The notes under the pieces were generated by a model that was not told the origin of the DNA, searched no databases, and saw only the letters and a program-made list of their open reading frames with translations. A DNA stretch of 64,000 nt from Thermoplasmata archaeon (GTDB taxonomy: Archaea; Thermoplasmatota; Thermoplasmata; Lutacidiplasmatales; UBA184), in assembly GCA_027315165.1 (NCBI GenBank), contig DAHUYN010000001.1, positions 62,001-126,000 on the forward strand, given 5' to 3'. This document shows positions 51,589-60,236 of this stretch, in pieces; position 1 is the stretch's first letter; every line of letters starts with the position of its first letter. The position numbers were made by a program, and so were the translations under genes.

Positions 51589-52665
51589 ATGCCGGCGTCG
51601 AAGGGACGGGAGGACCGCGGCGCCTCGCGGGGCGCCCTCCGGGGGGCACCGCCCTCGTCGGCGATCCTCGACGCCGCCTTCCACAAGGCCCACAAGGCGA
51701 CGCCGCACGGGGAGACCCACCTCGACCGCTCCCGCCTTCGCGCCAAGCTCAAGATCGTCCGCAGCGGGGCGGTCACGCTCCGCCAGCTGCGGCTCGCCAC
51801 CCAGCCGTTCCGGCGGCCGGGTCTCAGCGACTTCGAGCGACTCCTCGTCGCGCGACGGTTCGGCGCCGGGGCCTACGAGCGCGCCCTCCGCCGGCTCCAG
51901 CGGGCCGAGAGCCGCATCCGTGGACTCTCCCAGGAAGAGCAGCGCCGGCTCCGTCGCGCCTCCTCGACCGAGCAGTTCGGCGAGAGCGTGCGCCGGTTCT
52001 ACGGTCGGCTCGCGAGCTTCCTTCGGGAGGTCGACCCGGACCTCTCGCTGCTGAGGGAGGTCTCCTCCTTCGTGCGGGACCGCCCGCGGCTCACCCGGGA
52101 CGCGCCGGTCGTCGTCGTCGCGGGGTTCCCCAACGTCGGGAAGTCCTCGCTCGTCGCCAAGCTCTCGAGCGCGCGCCCCCGCATCGCCGACCATCCGTTT
52201 ACGACGCTCGCGCTCCAGGTCGGCCACGCCGACCTCGGGTTCGACCGGCTGCAGATCCTCGACACGCCCGGCGTCCTCGGCCGTCGCCATCGCGCCAATC
52301 CCGCGGAGGTCGAGGCGGAGACCGCCGTCGAGCGGGCCGCGACGGTCGTCGTCTTCGTCGTCGACCCCTCCGAGCGATGCGGCTACCCGCTCGTCGAGCA
52401 GGAGGCGCTCCTCGAGCGGTGGCGCTCGGAGCTCCCCGTCGTTCCGTTCGTCGTCGTCGAGACGAAGGCCGACCTCCTCAAGCGGAGCGGGAGCGAGCGT
52501 CTCGCGGTCTCGGCGACGACGGGCGAAGGCCTCGACGAGCTTCGGGAGCGGATCCAGGAGGCGCTGCGAGACTGGCAACCACCGCCACCGCCCCCCTCCG
52601 CCGACGGCGACACGGGGACGGAGGCCTTCGAGGACGGGTCCGCGGCCGGCGAGACGGCTAAGTAG
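51589..52665 (+). CDS. NOG1-type ribosome-assembly GTPase
   Basis: A protein of 358 aa from ATG 51589. A helical N-terminal domain precedes the GTPase: G1 GFPNVGKSS at residues 179-187, G2 HPFTTLA, G3 LDTPGV, and a G4-like ETKADLL. NOG1 proteins bind 60S/50S precursors in eukaryotes and archaea. The C-terminal Pro/Glu/Asp tail is likely disordered. The next gene follows by 20 nt. A DRG-like family member is a less likely alternative. Confidence 0.85.
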   Translation: MPASKGREDRGASRGALRGAPPSSAILDAAFHKAHKATPHGETHLDRSRLRAKLKIVRSGAVTLRQLRLATQPFRRPGLSDFERLLVARRFGAGAYERALRRLQRAESRIRGLSQEEQRRLRRASSTEQFGESVRRFYGRLASFLREVDPDLSLLREVSSFVRDRPRLTRDAPVVVVAGFPNVGKSSLVAKLSSARPRIADHPFTTLALQVGHADLGFDRLQILDTPGVLGRRHRANPAEVEAETAVERAATVVVFVVDPSERCGYPLVEQEALLERWRSELPVVPFVVVETKADLLKRSGSERLAVSATTGEGLDELRERIQEALRDWQPPPPPPSADGDTGTEAFEDGSAAGETAK

Positions 52666-52685
52666 CGGGACCCGTTCGAGGGCGT

Positions 52686-53024
52686 GTGACCTGGCACAAG
52701 ACGGGCGTGGCGCTGGGGGCGTTCCCGGCCGGGACGATGCGGGAGGTCGACCTCGGCGGCACCGCCGTCCTGCTCGTGCGCCTCGGCGTGGAGGTCCACG
52801 CCCTCGACGCGGTGTGCTCGCACGCCGGCGGGATTCTCGCAGACGGGACGCTCCGAGGCAAGCGCGTCACCTGCCCGGTGCACGAGGCCGCCTTCGACGT
52901 GACGACGGGGGCCGTGCTGGCCGACCCGGACGCGAGGGAGCCACCCGAGGGGGGAACGGCCGCGCTCACGCGGTACCGGACGCGCGTCGTCGAGGGGTTC
53001 CTCGAGGTCGAGCTGGGCGGGTAG
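52686..53024 (+). CDS. Rieske [2Fe-2S] domain protein
   Basis: A 112-aa stand-alone Rieske ferredoxin. Cluster ligands are Cys44 and His46 in CSHAGG and Cys63 and His66 in CPVHEAAFDVTTG, the standard CxHxG and CxxH patterns. There is no membrane anchor, so it is soluble and could serve as an electron carrier for an oxygenase or reductase not in the window. The start is GTG 52686, 20 nt after the GTPase gene. Confidence 0.92.
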   Translation: MTWHKTGVALGAFPAGTMREVDLGGTAVLLVRLGVEVHALDAVCSHAGGILADGTLRGKRVTCPVHEAAFDVTTGAVLADPDAREPPEGGTAALTRYRTRVVEGFLEVELGG

Positions 53025-53037
53025 CGCGAGGGCGCGC

Positions 53038-54270
53038 TCAGACCTCGAACCGGTGCCCGTTCAAGGGCATCTGGACCTTGACCTCGTGCCCGAGCGCTTC
53101 CGCGAGCTTCTCGCGCTGGTCGCCGTGCATCAGGATCACCTCGCGGGCCTCGGTCTTCCGAACGAGCTTGACGAGCTCGGAGTGCCCGGCGTGCGCCGAG
53201 AAGTCGAACTTCATCACTTCGCACTCGGGTCGGATCGTCACCTCGTCGATGGTGAGCGTCCCCTTGTCGAGGAGCTGGCGTCCGTTCGACCCGTCGACCT
53301 GAAAGCCGGTGAGGAGGATCGAGCACTTCGCGTCCTTGTAGCGCTCGCCGAGATAGAACAGGACGGGTCCCCCGTCGAGCATCCCGCCCGTGGTCACGAT
53401 CACGTCGGCGTCGCGGAGCGCCTGCCGGCGCTCGGGGGGGGTCCTCACCGTGTGGACGCCGTCGAGGGCGCGACGGAAGCGACGACCGTCGGCGAGATAC
53501 TCCGGGGCCGCCTTGTAGATGTCGTTGACCGCGCGCGCCATCCCGTCGAGCCAGACCTCGAAGCCGGAGGAGGCCAGCGACATCAGCACCTCCTGGGCTC
53601 GGCCGACGGCGAACGCGGGGACGATCGCCTGGCCGCCGCGCTCGACGGTCTCGGCGACCTTGTCGCGGAACCGCCGCTCCGTCTCGTGCCGGTCCGGGTG
53701 GTCCCGCCCCGCGTAGGTCGCCTCCATCACGAGGACGTCGCAGGTGACCGGCTCGGCGCCGGGGACGAGGTGCGTCGGGATCGTCTGAAGGTCGCCGGTG
53801 AACAGGACGTCCTTCGCGCCGCGGTAGAGGAACATCGTCGCGCCGGGGATGTGCCCGGCGGGCGTGAGGTCGACCTCGAGCCCCTTGTGCCGGTAGGTCC
53901 CCTTCCGCTCGACGAGCTGGAACCTCGAGTCCATCGCCTGGATGTCCGACGGGTCGTACGGGGGGAGGTACCCCTCGAGACGCGCGACCTTGAGGGCGTC
54001 CCGCGTGAGGAGCTGGGTCACCGCGGCGGTGACCGGGGTCGTGACGAGCCTCGCGTGCGGGAGCCTCGTCAGGATCGGGAGCATCCCCGAGTGGTCGAGG
54101 TGGGCGTGCGAGAGGAAGACGGCGTCGACGTTCATCGGGGCCGGCCTCGGGTAGCTCGGCGGGTCCGAGGGCGTGAGGCCGTAGTCGAAGAGCAGGGTGC
54201 GCCCCTGGTCCCGGACGACGAGGCCGAGCGAGCCGATCTCGGAGGCGCCTCCGAGGAACTGGAACTCCAT
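53038..54270 (-). CDS. Beta-CASP metallo-RNase, aCPSF-like without KH domains
   Basis: A protein of 410 aa from ATG 54270. The metallo-beta-lactamase core has HAHLDH at residues 55-60 (motif 2), GHIPGAT and FTGDLQT. The beta-CASP insert includes VPAFAVGRAQEVL, and the C-terminal motifs are FSAHAGHSELV and ILMHGD. It lacks the N-terminal KH domains of aCPSF1, so it fits the shorter aCPSF2/RNase J-like group, which cuts or trims RNA. A TTAAAT element lies 28 nt before the ATG; the longer frame to 54408 crosses it and is not used. Confidence 0.9.
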   Translation of the reverse strand: MEFQFLGGASEIGSLGLVVRDQGRTLLFDYGLTPSDPPSYPRPAPMNVDAVFLSHAHLDHSGMLPILTRLPHARLVTTPVTAAVTQLLTRDALKVARLEGYLPPYDPSDIQAMDSRFQLVERKGTYRHKGLEVDLTPAGHIPGATMFLYRGAKDVLFTGDLQTIPTHLVPGAEPVTCDVLVMEATYAGRDHPDRHETERRFRDKVAETVERGGQAIVPAFAVGRAQEVLMSLASSGFEVWLDGMARAVNDIYKAAPEYLADGRRFRRALDGVHTVRTPPERRQALRDADVIVTTGGMLDGGPVLFYLGERYKDAKCSILLTGFQVDGSNGRQLLDKGTLTIDEVTIRPECEVMKFDFSAHAGHSELVKLVRKTEAREVILMHGDQREKLAEALGHEVKVQMPLNGHRFEV

Positions 54271-54293
54271 GTCGGCGGGCCTACGGAGGGCCC

Positions 54294-54338
54294 GATTTAA
54301 CGCCTCGCCGGGCCGCCCGCGGCCCAAGGGCCTATTAG
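54294..54338. promoter_or_regulatory. Back-to-back TATA elements for the CPSF-like and suhB genes
   Basis: Minus-strand CGTTAAATC (54294-54302) is centred 28 nt before ATG 54270. Plus-strand CCTATTAG (54331-54338) is centred 28 nt before ATG 54363. Both spacings fit leaderless transcripts, so the two divergent genes have separate promoters within about 45 nt. Confidence 0.55.
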
Positions 54339-54362
54339 CCCGACCTCGGTCCCGAGCGAGGG

Positions 54363-55169
54363 ATGCCGACCGCGGACCCCGAGCTCGAGGTGCTGTTCCG
54401 CCTTTCACAGGCGGTGCATCGGGCGGTCCGGCAGGCGATCACCTCCCCGCACCGGGGCGACGTCGTCGCGATGGGCGCCGACGGGAGCCCCACCGAGGAG
54501 CTCGACCGCGTCGCCGAGGGCCAGCTCCTCGCGACGCTCGAGACCGAGGGGGTCGACTGGGAGGTCCTGAGCGAGGAGGCCGGCCGGGTCCGTCGTGGCG
54601 GAGGTCCGCTGCTCGTCGTCGACCCGATCGACGGCAGCCACAACGCGCTGCGCTCGGTCCCCTTCTCGACGATCTCGCTCGCCCTCGGCCGCGGGACGCT
54701 CGGCGGCGTCGAGAAGGCCGTCATCCGCGACCTGTTCCAGGGGACGACCTACTGGGCGACGCGCGGCGGCGGCGCCTGGCGCGACGGGCACCGTCTGCGG
54801 ACCCGCTCGTGGGAGGCCCGCGGCGAGCTGTTCTTCGTCAACCTCGGCCGGCACGCGACCCCGAAGGCGGTCGCGCTCGCGGAGAAGGGGCGCCGGATCC
54901 GCTCGCTCGGCTGCGCCTCCCTCGAGATGGCGATGGTGGCGCAGGGCTCCGCCGACGCCTACTTCTTCGAGAACGACACGCCCGAGCGGAACCTCCGGGT
55001 CACCGACATCGCCGCGGGCTATCTGCTCGTGAGAGAGGCCGGCGGGGCCGTCTCGGACGCGGCGCGTCGCGGGCTCGAGTCGGTGCCGCTCGACCTCTCC
55101 GAGCACACGAGCGTCCTCGCCTACGGCCACCCGTCGGTCCTGCCGCGCCTCGTCGAGGTCGCGCCGTGA
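54363..55169 (+). CDS. suhB: Inositol-1-monophosphatase / fructose-1,6-bisphosphatase family
   Basis: A 268-aa Li-sensitive phosphatase fold. Metal-binding motifs are the SEEAG around residue 71 and DPIDGSHN at 87-94, with the second Asp near NDTPERNLRVTDIAAGY. Archaeal members often have both inositol monophosphatase and FBPase activity. Its stop overlaps the nadK GTG as GTGA; in some archaea these two activities are fused in one protein. A Ser-His after DPIDG replaces the common Thr-x, which may shift substrate preference. Confidence 0.9.
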   Translation: MPTADPELEVLFRLSQAVHRAVRQAITSPHRGDVVAMGADGSPTEELDRVAEGQLLATLETEGVDWEVLSEEAGRVRRGGGPLLVVDPIDGSHNALRSVPFSTISLALGRGTLGGVEKAVIRDLFQGTTYWATRGGGAWRDGHRLRTRSWEARGELFFVNLGRHATPKAVALAEKGRRIRSLGCASLEMAMVAQGSADAYFFENDTPERNLRVTDIAAGYLLVREAGGAVSDAARRGLESVPLDLSEHTSVLAYGHPSVLPRLVEVAP

Positions 55170-56047
55170 GGATCGGGGTCACGGCGAACCCGTTGAAGCC
55201 GGCGGCGCTCGAGCTCGCGCGAAGGGCCGTCGAGCGGCTCTCGGAGCGGGCCGAGGTCGTCGTCTCGACCGAGACCCAGGCGCTCATCCGGGCGAGCGCC
55301 GCCCACGGCCCGCTCGAGACCCTCAAGGTCGACGCCCTCGTGGCGATCGGCGGCGACGGGACGTTCCTCTACACGCTCCAGCGAAGCCACGCTCCCCTGC
55401 TCCCGATCAACGCCGGCACGCTCGGCTTCCTCGCGGAGGTCGACGGGGGGAACGCGACCGCCTTCGAGGGGGCCCTCGACCGCCTCGCCGCGGGCCGCTA
55501 CTTCCTCGAGTCGCGCATGAAGCTCGCGAGCCAGGTCGGCGGCCACAACCTCGCCGATGCGACGAACGAGGTCGTCGTGCACACGAGCCAGGTCGCCAAG
55601 ATGCGCCAGTTCGAGATCGCGGTCGACGGCCAGCCCGTCGGCCGGCTCCGCGCCGACGGCGTCATCCTCGCGACGCCGACCGGATCGACCTCCTACTCGC
55701 TGAGCGCGGCCGGGCCGATCCTCGACCCCGGCGTCGAGGGGATCATCGTCGGGGCCCTCGCGCCGTTCCAGTCGGCCCAGCGCTCCGTCGTCCTCGACCC
55801 GCTCCGCAGCGTCAGCGTCACGCTCGTCTCGAAGGAGAAGGACGGGGTCGTCGTCGTCGACGGGCAGGACGAGCGTCGCCTCGCCGGCGGCGCTACGGTC
55901 GTCGCCTACCGGTCGCCGCGGCGGGCCGAGTTCGTCCGGTTCGGCTCGCGGTTCTTCCGGCGGCTGCTCGGCAAGCGGCTGCTCCCATGGGGCGAGGAGG
56001 TCGAGGGGGCCCCCGACGACGATGCCGTTCTTCCGCCCGCAGCGTAG
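55166..56047 (+). CDS. nadK: NAD kinase
   Basis: A protein of 293 aa from GTG 55166. The catalytic GGDGT motif is at residues 62-66. NAGTLGFLAEVDGG and TPTGSTSYSLSAAGPI are the diacylglycerol-kinase-fold signatures. It phosphorylates NAD to NADP, using ATP or polyphosphate. The start overlaps the suhB stop by 4 nt. The 3' end overlaps the JAMM-protein gene by 26 nt. Confidence 0.94.
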   Translation: MRIGVTANPLKPAALELARRAVERLSERAEVVVSTETQALIRASAAHGPLETLKVDALVAIGGDGTFLYTLQRSHAPLLPINAGTLGFLAEVDGGNATAFEGALDRLAAGRYFLESRMKLASQVGGHNLADATNEVVVHTSQVAKMRQFEIAVDGQPVGRLRADGVILATPTGSTSYSLSAAGPILDPGVEGIIVGALAPFQSAQRSVVLDPLRSVSVTLVSKEKDGVVVVDGQDERRLAGGATVVAYRSPRRAEFVRFGSRFFRRLLGKRLLPWGEEVEGAPDDDAVLPPAA

Positions 56048-56543
56048 GCGCACCGAGGCGACGGCGCGGCTCGGCGACACGCCGACCCGGATCACGAGGC
56101 GCTGCCTCGACTCGGCGCTCGCCTGCGCGCGCTCTTCCTTCCCCAACGAGTTCGGGGGCATCCTTCGCGCGGACCCGCCCGGCACGATCAGCGAGCTCCT
56201 GCTCCTTCCGGGGACGACCTCGGGCCGGCGTCACGCCAACTTCCAGCTGTGGATGCTCCCGGTCGACCTCGGCGTCGCCGGGACCGTCCACTCGCACCCG
56301 AGCGGCGCGCTCCATCCCTCCGAGGCCGACGTCAACCTGTTCCGGCACTGGGGCCGGCGCCACCTGATCGTCGGGGCGCCGTTCTCGATGGGGGCCTGGC
56401 GCGCCTACGACGGGAACGGCCGCGAGGTGCCGATCGAGGTCGTCGGGGCCGCCGCGGCGGACGACGGGCCCCTCAAGGCCTATCGACCCCGGTCCGTGCA
56501 CCGACCGGGCGACGAGCGCGAGCTCGGCCCCGACGTCGAGTGA
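56022..56543 (+). CDS. JAMM/MPN+ metalloprotease
   Basis: A 173-aa protein with the full JAMM pattern: Glu43 in NEFGGIL, then His90, His92, Ser100 and Asp103 in HSHPSGALHPSEAD. This is the H-x-H-x7-S-x2-D spacing of active deubiquitinase-like enzymes. In archaea such proteins remove small ubiquitin-like modifiers (SAMPs). It overlaps nadK by 26 nt, which suggests translational coupling to cofactor genes rather than to a ubiquitin-like gene. Basic N-terminal residues could bind nucleic acid or membrane. Confidence 0.88.
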   Translation: MPFFRPQRRRTEATARLGDTPTRITRRCLDSALACARSSFPNEFGGILRADPPGTISELLLLPGTTSGRRHANFQLWMLPVDLGVAGTVHSHPSGALHPSEADVNLFRHWGRRHLIVGAPFSMGAWRAYDGNGREVPIEVVGAAAADDGPLKAYRPRSVHRPGDERELGPDVE

Positions 56544-56547
56544 CGGC

Positions 56548-58140
56548 TCACTCGCGGACGGGGATCGTCGGCATCGGGATCCGCTCCGGATGCCGGAGCG
56601 GGCTCTCGATCGGCGGTGTGCTCTTCTTCGGCTCGCTCCAGAGGCCGTGCATCCTCGAGAGCATCTCGAGGAACCCGATGAACCCCCGGAAGGTCGCCCG
56701 ATAGGCCGTCGTGTGCGCGCCCTCCCAGTCGAAGAAGTCGCGGAGCAGCACCTTCGACTGCCGGAGCCCGTGCGTGAGCGCGCGCTTGAACAGCTCTTCC
56801 TGCACGTCGCTCAGGCGGTCGCGACGGAACCAGTCCTTCGACTTCAGATGGCCGAGGGGGACGAAGAACATCGGGACCAGGATCGCCTTGAAGTCCCAGA
56901 GGTTGTCGATGAGGTCGATGGTGCGGAGGACGTCGTCCTCCGTCTCCTGCGGCAGCCCGACGATGAACGTGCACGCCGGATAGACGTGGTTGTCGTTCAT
57001 CAGGCCGGCCGCCTGGACGACGAGCTCGGGCCACTGCGACGCCTTGAACGGCGCGACCTTCCCCGGCATCGCGGCCGTGATGAGCCTCGGCGAGCCGGTC
57101 TCGACACCGACCTCGACGCCCCACCAGTCCTGGCGGTCGTCGAGGAGTACCTCGGCGCACTTCCCGAGCAGCTTCGGCTTGGTCATCAGCGACGCGATCG
57201 CGACGTGGCTCCAGCCGACCTGGTCGTAGTAGCGCTTCGCGAGCTGGAGGAGGGGGAGCAGCTTCTCCTCGCGGGGCATGACGTTGGGGCTGCCGTAGAA
57301 GTAGACGTCGTCGGAGTGGAGAAGCCCCTTGCGGATGCCGATCCCCGCGTTGACCTTGAGCTCCTGCTCGACCTTCTCGAGCGGGTACCACCGCGTCGGG
57401 CGCGTCGTCACCGAGCAGAACGAGCAGCCGCGGCAGCAGCCCCGGCCGATCTCGACGAGCCCGTTGACGCTCGCGTAGCGGATCGAGCTGATCTGCTCGA
57501 CCTTCGGCGCCTCCTTGGCCGTGAGGACGACATGGGGCGGCAGGAACTCGTCCGAGAGCGCCTTGCGGACGATCTCGCGGACGAAGATGTCGCTCTCACC
57601 CTCGACGACGCAGTCGATCCCGCCGATCGAGTCGACGAACTCGCCGATCCACGGCACCTTCTGGCGCGTCGGGGGGGAGAGCTGCCAGGCGCACGGGCCG
57701 CCCGCGATGAGCTTCATCCCCTGGCGGCGGGCCTCGAGGACGTGCGGGAGCGTGAGCATCCGCTTGAAGTTGACACAGTTGAGCGGCTCCTTGCGCATCA
57801 CGCCGCCGAACGTCGAGGACGGCGGGTTGAGGCCGAAGTAGTCGTGACCGGAGATGAGGAGGAGCTTGGCCGACCCGGGCATGTAGCGGTCGAGGTAGCT
57901 CGGGTGGATGATGCGGGCGTCGACGCCCTCGTCGAGGAGCGCCGCCTCGATCTTCCGCATCCCGTACGGGGCCTGGGCCGGGTGGCCCTCGGCATCGACG
58001 GGCATCGTCGGGAAGAACATCCGCTGGTAGGCGGACTCGGGCAGGATGTAGGCCGGTGTGGTCGTTCCGAAGCCGAGGAACTCCTTGCCGTGGTGGTTGG
58101 ACATCATCGTCCAGTCACACGTGATGACAACTTCGGGCAT
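56548..58140 (-). CDS. B12-binding-type radical SAM protein
   Basis: A 530-aa protein. The N-terminal part (1-200) resembles a cobalamin-binding-like alpha/beta region (VVITCDWTMMSNHHG, LLLISGHDYFG, LIAGGPCAW). The 4Fe-4S motif is C235-x3-C239-x2-C242 (CCRGCSFC), and the radical SAM barrel follows with VEVGVETGSPRLI and CTFIVGLPQETEDD. The C-terminal 100 residues include a Trp/Phe-rich helix. The archaeal family is widespread, but its reaction is unknown. No B12 His-box is plain in the N-terminal domain. Confidence 0.85.
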   Translation of the reverse strand: MPEVVITCDWTMMSNHHGKEFLGFGTTTPAYILPESAYQRMFFPTMPVDAEGHPAQAPYGMRKIEAALLDEGVDARIIHPSYLDRYMPGSAKLLLISGHDYFGLNPPSSTFGGVMRKEPLNCVNFKRMLTLPHVLEARRQGMKLIAGGPCAWQLSPPTRQKVPWIGEFVDSIGGIDCVVEGESDIFVREIVRKALSDEFLPPHVVLTAKEAPKVEQISSIRYASVNGLVEIGRGCCRGCSFCSVTTRPTRWYPLEKVEQELKVNAGIGIRKGLLHSDDVYFYGSPNVMPREEKLLPLLQLAKRYYDQVGWSHVAIASLMTKPKLLGKCAEVLLDDRQDWWGVEVGVETGSPRLITAAMPGKVAPFKASQWPELVVQAAGLMNDNHVYPACTFIVGLPQETEDDVLRTIDLIDNLWDFKAILVPMFFVPLGHLKSKDWFRRDRLSDVQEELFKRALTHGLRQSKVLLRDFFDWEGAHTTAYRATFRGFIGFLEMLSRMHGLWSEPKKSTPPIESPLRHPERIPMPTIPVRE

Positions 58141-58252
58141 CGTTACCCCGAGCGGGGCCTCCTACCCACGCCGACAGGTCCCCGCCTCTTATTGGTTGTG
58201 CCGCGCGGTGTGCGACAGCCTCGGGGGCCTCGACGACCGCGTCGCGGACCCC

Positions 58253-58504
58253 TTACAGGTCAGGGTCGTCGTCGTCGCGGGGAAGGACCCCGTCGAGCGC
58301 GTCGGCGCCCTCGTCCGGGGTCTCCTCGTGCTCGCCTTCGCGGAAGGCGGGGTCCCGCTGGATCAGGTGGATGCGAACGCAGTCGCGGTGGGCCGGCTCT
58401 CCGTTCCAGGAGCTCTCCTCCGCCGGCTTCGTGAGCGGCTCGCGGCAGAGGACGCAGACCTTCGGGGGCGCGATGATCCAGTCGATCCGCCTCGGGGTCG
58501 CCAT
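58253..58504 (-). CDS. Small Cys/His zinc-binding protein
   Basis: An 83-aa protein. CVLCREP near residue 17 and HRDC near residue 39 can form a zinc site of the CCHC type. It starts from an Ile/Trp-rich core (IDWIIAPPKVC) and ends in an acidic tail. AT-rich GTAGAAAG lies about 30 nt upstream of the start. Family not recognised. Confidence 0.6.
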   Translation of the reverse strand: MATPRRIDWIIAPPKVCVLCREPLTKPAEESSWNGEPAHRDCVRIHLIQRDPAFREGEHEETPDEGADALDGVLPRDDDDPDL

Positions 58505-58608
58505 GCGCCAGGGCCCCCGAGCGCGCTGCGCGCTTTCTACGTTTCGTTCTCTTTCTCGGACCCCGGGCGGTCGGAACCCCCTTATGGAGGGGCCGCCGTG
58601 ACGGGTCG

Positions 58609-59205
58609 GTGGAGAGTTCCCGGGCCCTCGCCGAGATCCGGAAACGGCGGCTCTCGCTCGGGCTGTCGCTCGGGGACCTCGCCCGCGCGGTCGGCCGGAG
58701 CGACGCGACGATCAGCCGCATCGAGCGGGGCCAGATCCGGCCCTCCTACGACCTCGTCCAGCGGATCCTCGGGTTCCTCGAGGAGCAGGAGGGCGCGGTC
58801 GCGCCGCACCTCACCGCGGCCGACGTGATGCGCTCGGAGGTCGTGACCGTGCCGGGCGAGGCCCCCCTGCACGCCGCCGCGCAGACGATGGAGCGGGGGG
58901 CGTTCTCGCAGCTGCCCGTCCTCGAGGGGGGCCGCGTCACCGGTGCGCTGTCCGAGACCGCGCTCCTGCGGGCCCTCGGCCAGCCGAAGGGCCGTCGGGC
59001 CCGGGTCCGGGACGTGCAGGAGCCGGCCTACCCGCAGGTCGACGGGCGCTTCCCGGCCGACCTGCTCGCGGGGATCCTCACGCGATACCCGGCCGTCCTC
59101 GTCGTCGAGCGCGGGGCCGTGCGCGGGATCGTGACGAAGACCGACCTCATCCGGGGGCTCCGCGGGACGCCGCTCCGGCGCCCGACCCAAGAGTCCGAGG
59201 GCTAG
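58609..59205 (+). CDS. XRE-type HTH regulator with CBS pair
   Basis: A 198-aa protein. An HTH domain covers about residues 6-60 (LGDLARAVGRSDATISRIERGQIRPSYDL). Two CBS domains follow at about 70-125 (MRSEVVTVPGEAPLHAAAQTMERGAFSQLPVLEGGRVTG in outline) and 128-188. CBS domains sense adenylate ligands, so this is probably an energy-responsive transcription regulator. GTG 58609 is centred 25 nt after CCTTATGG, so the transcript is likely leaderless. Target genes are not evident. Confidence 0.88.
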   Translation: MESSRALAEIRKRRLSLGLSLGDLARAVGRSDATISRIERGQIRPSYDLVQRILGFLEEQEGAVAPHLTAADVMRSEVVTVPGEAPLHAAAQTMERGAFSQLPVLEGGRVTGALSETALLRALGQPKGRRARVRDVQEPAYPQVDGRFPADLLAGILTRYPAVLVVERGAVRGIVTKTDLIRGLRGTPLRRPTQESEG

Positions 59206-60128
59206 CGCGCGTCGATCGCGACGGCCCGGGCGAGCGCGTGCGCGACGAGCTCGGCCGCGACGGCGCCCAGGGCGTCGGCGCGCTCGCCGCCCCGCCGCTC
59301 GGCCGACCGTCGGGGCTCGCGCGTCGTCGAGGCGAAGACGACATCGCCGTCGGTCGCGGTGTTCACCGGGACGACGGCGCGCGCGAGCCCGGTCTGCGCC
59401 ATCACGGCGATGCGTTGGAGCTCGCCGCGCGTCACGGGGGCGTCGGTGACGACGGCGACGAGGTTCGTGCCCGCGCAAAGACGCCGCGGGCGCCGCGGGA
59501 GGGTCGGCGGCACGAGGCCCCGACCGGGGATCCGCGCGCCCGCGAGCCAGGTGCCGGTCGCCGGGTCGCGGATCGCGCCGACGGAGTTCGCGGCCGCGAG
59601 GACGCCCACGCGTCCGAGCCCGGGGACGCGGTGCGCCGCCGAGCCGACGCCGCCCGGAGCGGCGAAGCGGCGGCCGTGGTACTTCGCGACGGTCGCGCCG
59701 GCGCCCGCGCCGACGCGACCGCTCGCCACGGGACGGCGGTCCGCCGCGGCGGCGGCCTCGTAGCCGAGGGCGCGGTAGTCCGGCAGCGCGCGGGCCCGCT
59801 CGCCGAGGTCGAACAGCGCCGCGCCCGAGACAGGGGCGATCCTCGGTCCGACGCGGAACGCCTTGTGACCGCCGCCCTCCTCGAGGATGCGCTCGCGGAG
59901 GCCGGCGGCGGCGTCGAGGCCGAACAGGCTGCCTCCCGAGAAGAAGAGGCCCCAGCGCCGTCCGAAGGTCGCCTCGAGCGCGAGCGAGGCGGTGTCGTAC
60001 GTCGCCGACGCGCCCCCGCGCACGTCGACGACCGTCGGGGCCGCGACCGAGAAGCGGAGGACCGTGACGCCCGACGAGCCGTCCGCCGCGGTCGCGTGAC
60101 CGACGCGGACGCCCGGGAGCGAGGTCAC
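59202..60128 (-). CDS. P1/S58 family peptidase (DmpA-like)
   Basis: A protein of 308 aa from GTG 60128. The N-terminus TSLPGVRVGHAT and the autocatalytic region (GRVGVLAAANSVG, then the segment with NLVAVVTDAP) are typical of the DmpA/aminopeptidase P1 family, which self-cleaves to form an N-terminal nucleophile. It may hydrolyse small peptides, amides or D-amino acid derivatives. The frame extends to 60782, but the earlier part is a shadow of the HExxH gene. Confidence 0.85.
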   Translation of the reverse strand: MTSLPGVRVGHATAADGSSGVTVLRFSVAAPTVVDVRGGASATYDTASLALEATFGRRWGLFFSGGSLFGLDAAAGLRERILEEGGGHKAFRVGPRIAPVSGAALFDLGERARALPDYRALGYEAAAAADRRPVASGRVGAGAGATVAKYHGRRFAAPGGVGSAAHRVPGLGRVGVLAAANSVGAIRDPATGTWLAGARIPGRGLVPPTLPRRPRRLCAGTNLVAVVTDAPVTRGELQRIAVMAQTGLARAVVPVNTATDGDVVFASTTREPRRSAERRGGERADALGAVAAELVAHALARAVAIDAR

Positions 60129-60236
60129 GGTCGGGGACCGGGCCGCCACGGGCCGAGGAGAGCGGCCGGGCGCATAGCGCTGCCGGCGCCCGGCGCGCGC
60201 GTGAGGCTTATCTCGGCGGCCCCCTCGGGGTAGTGA

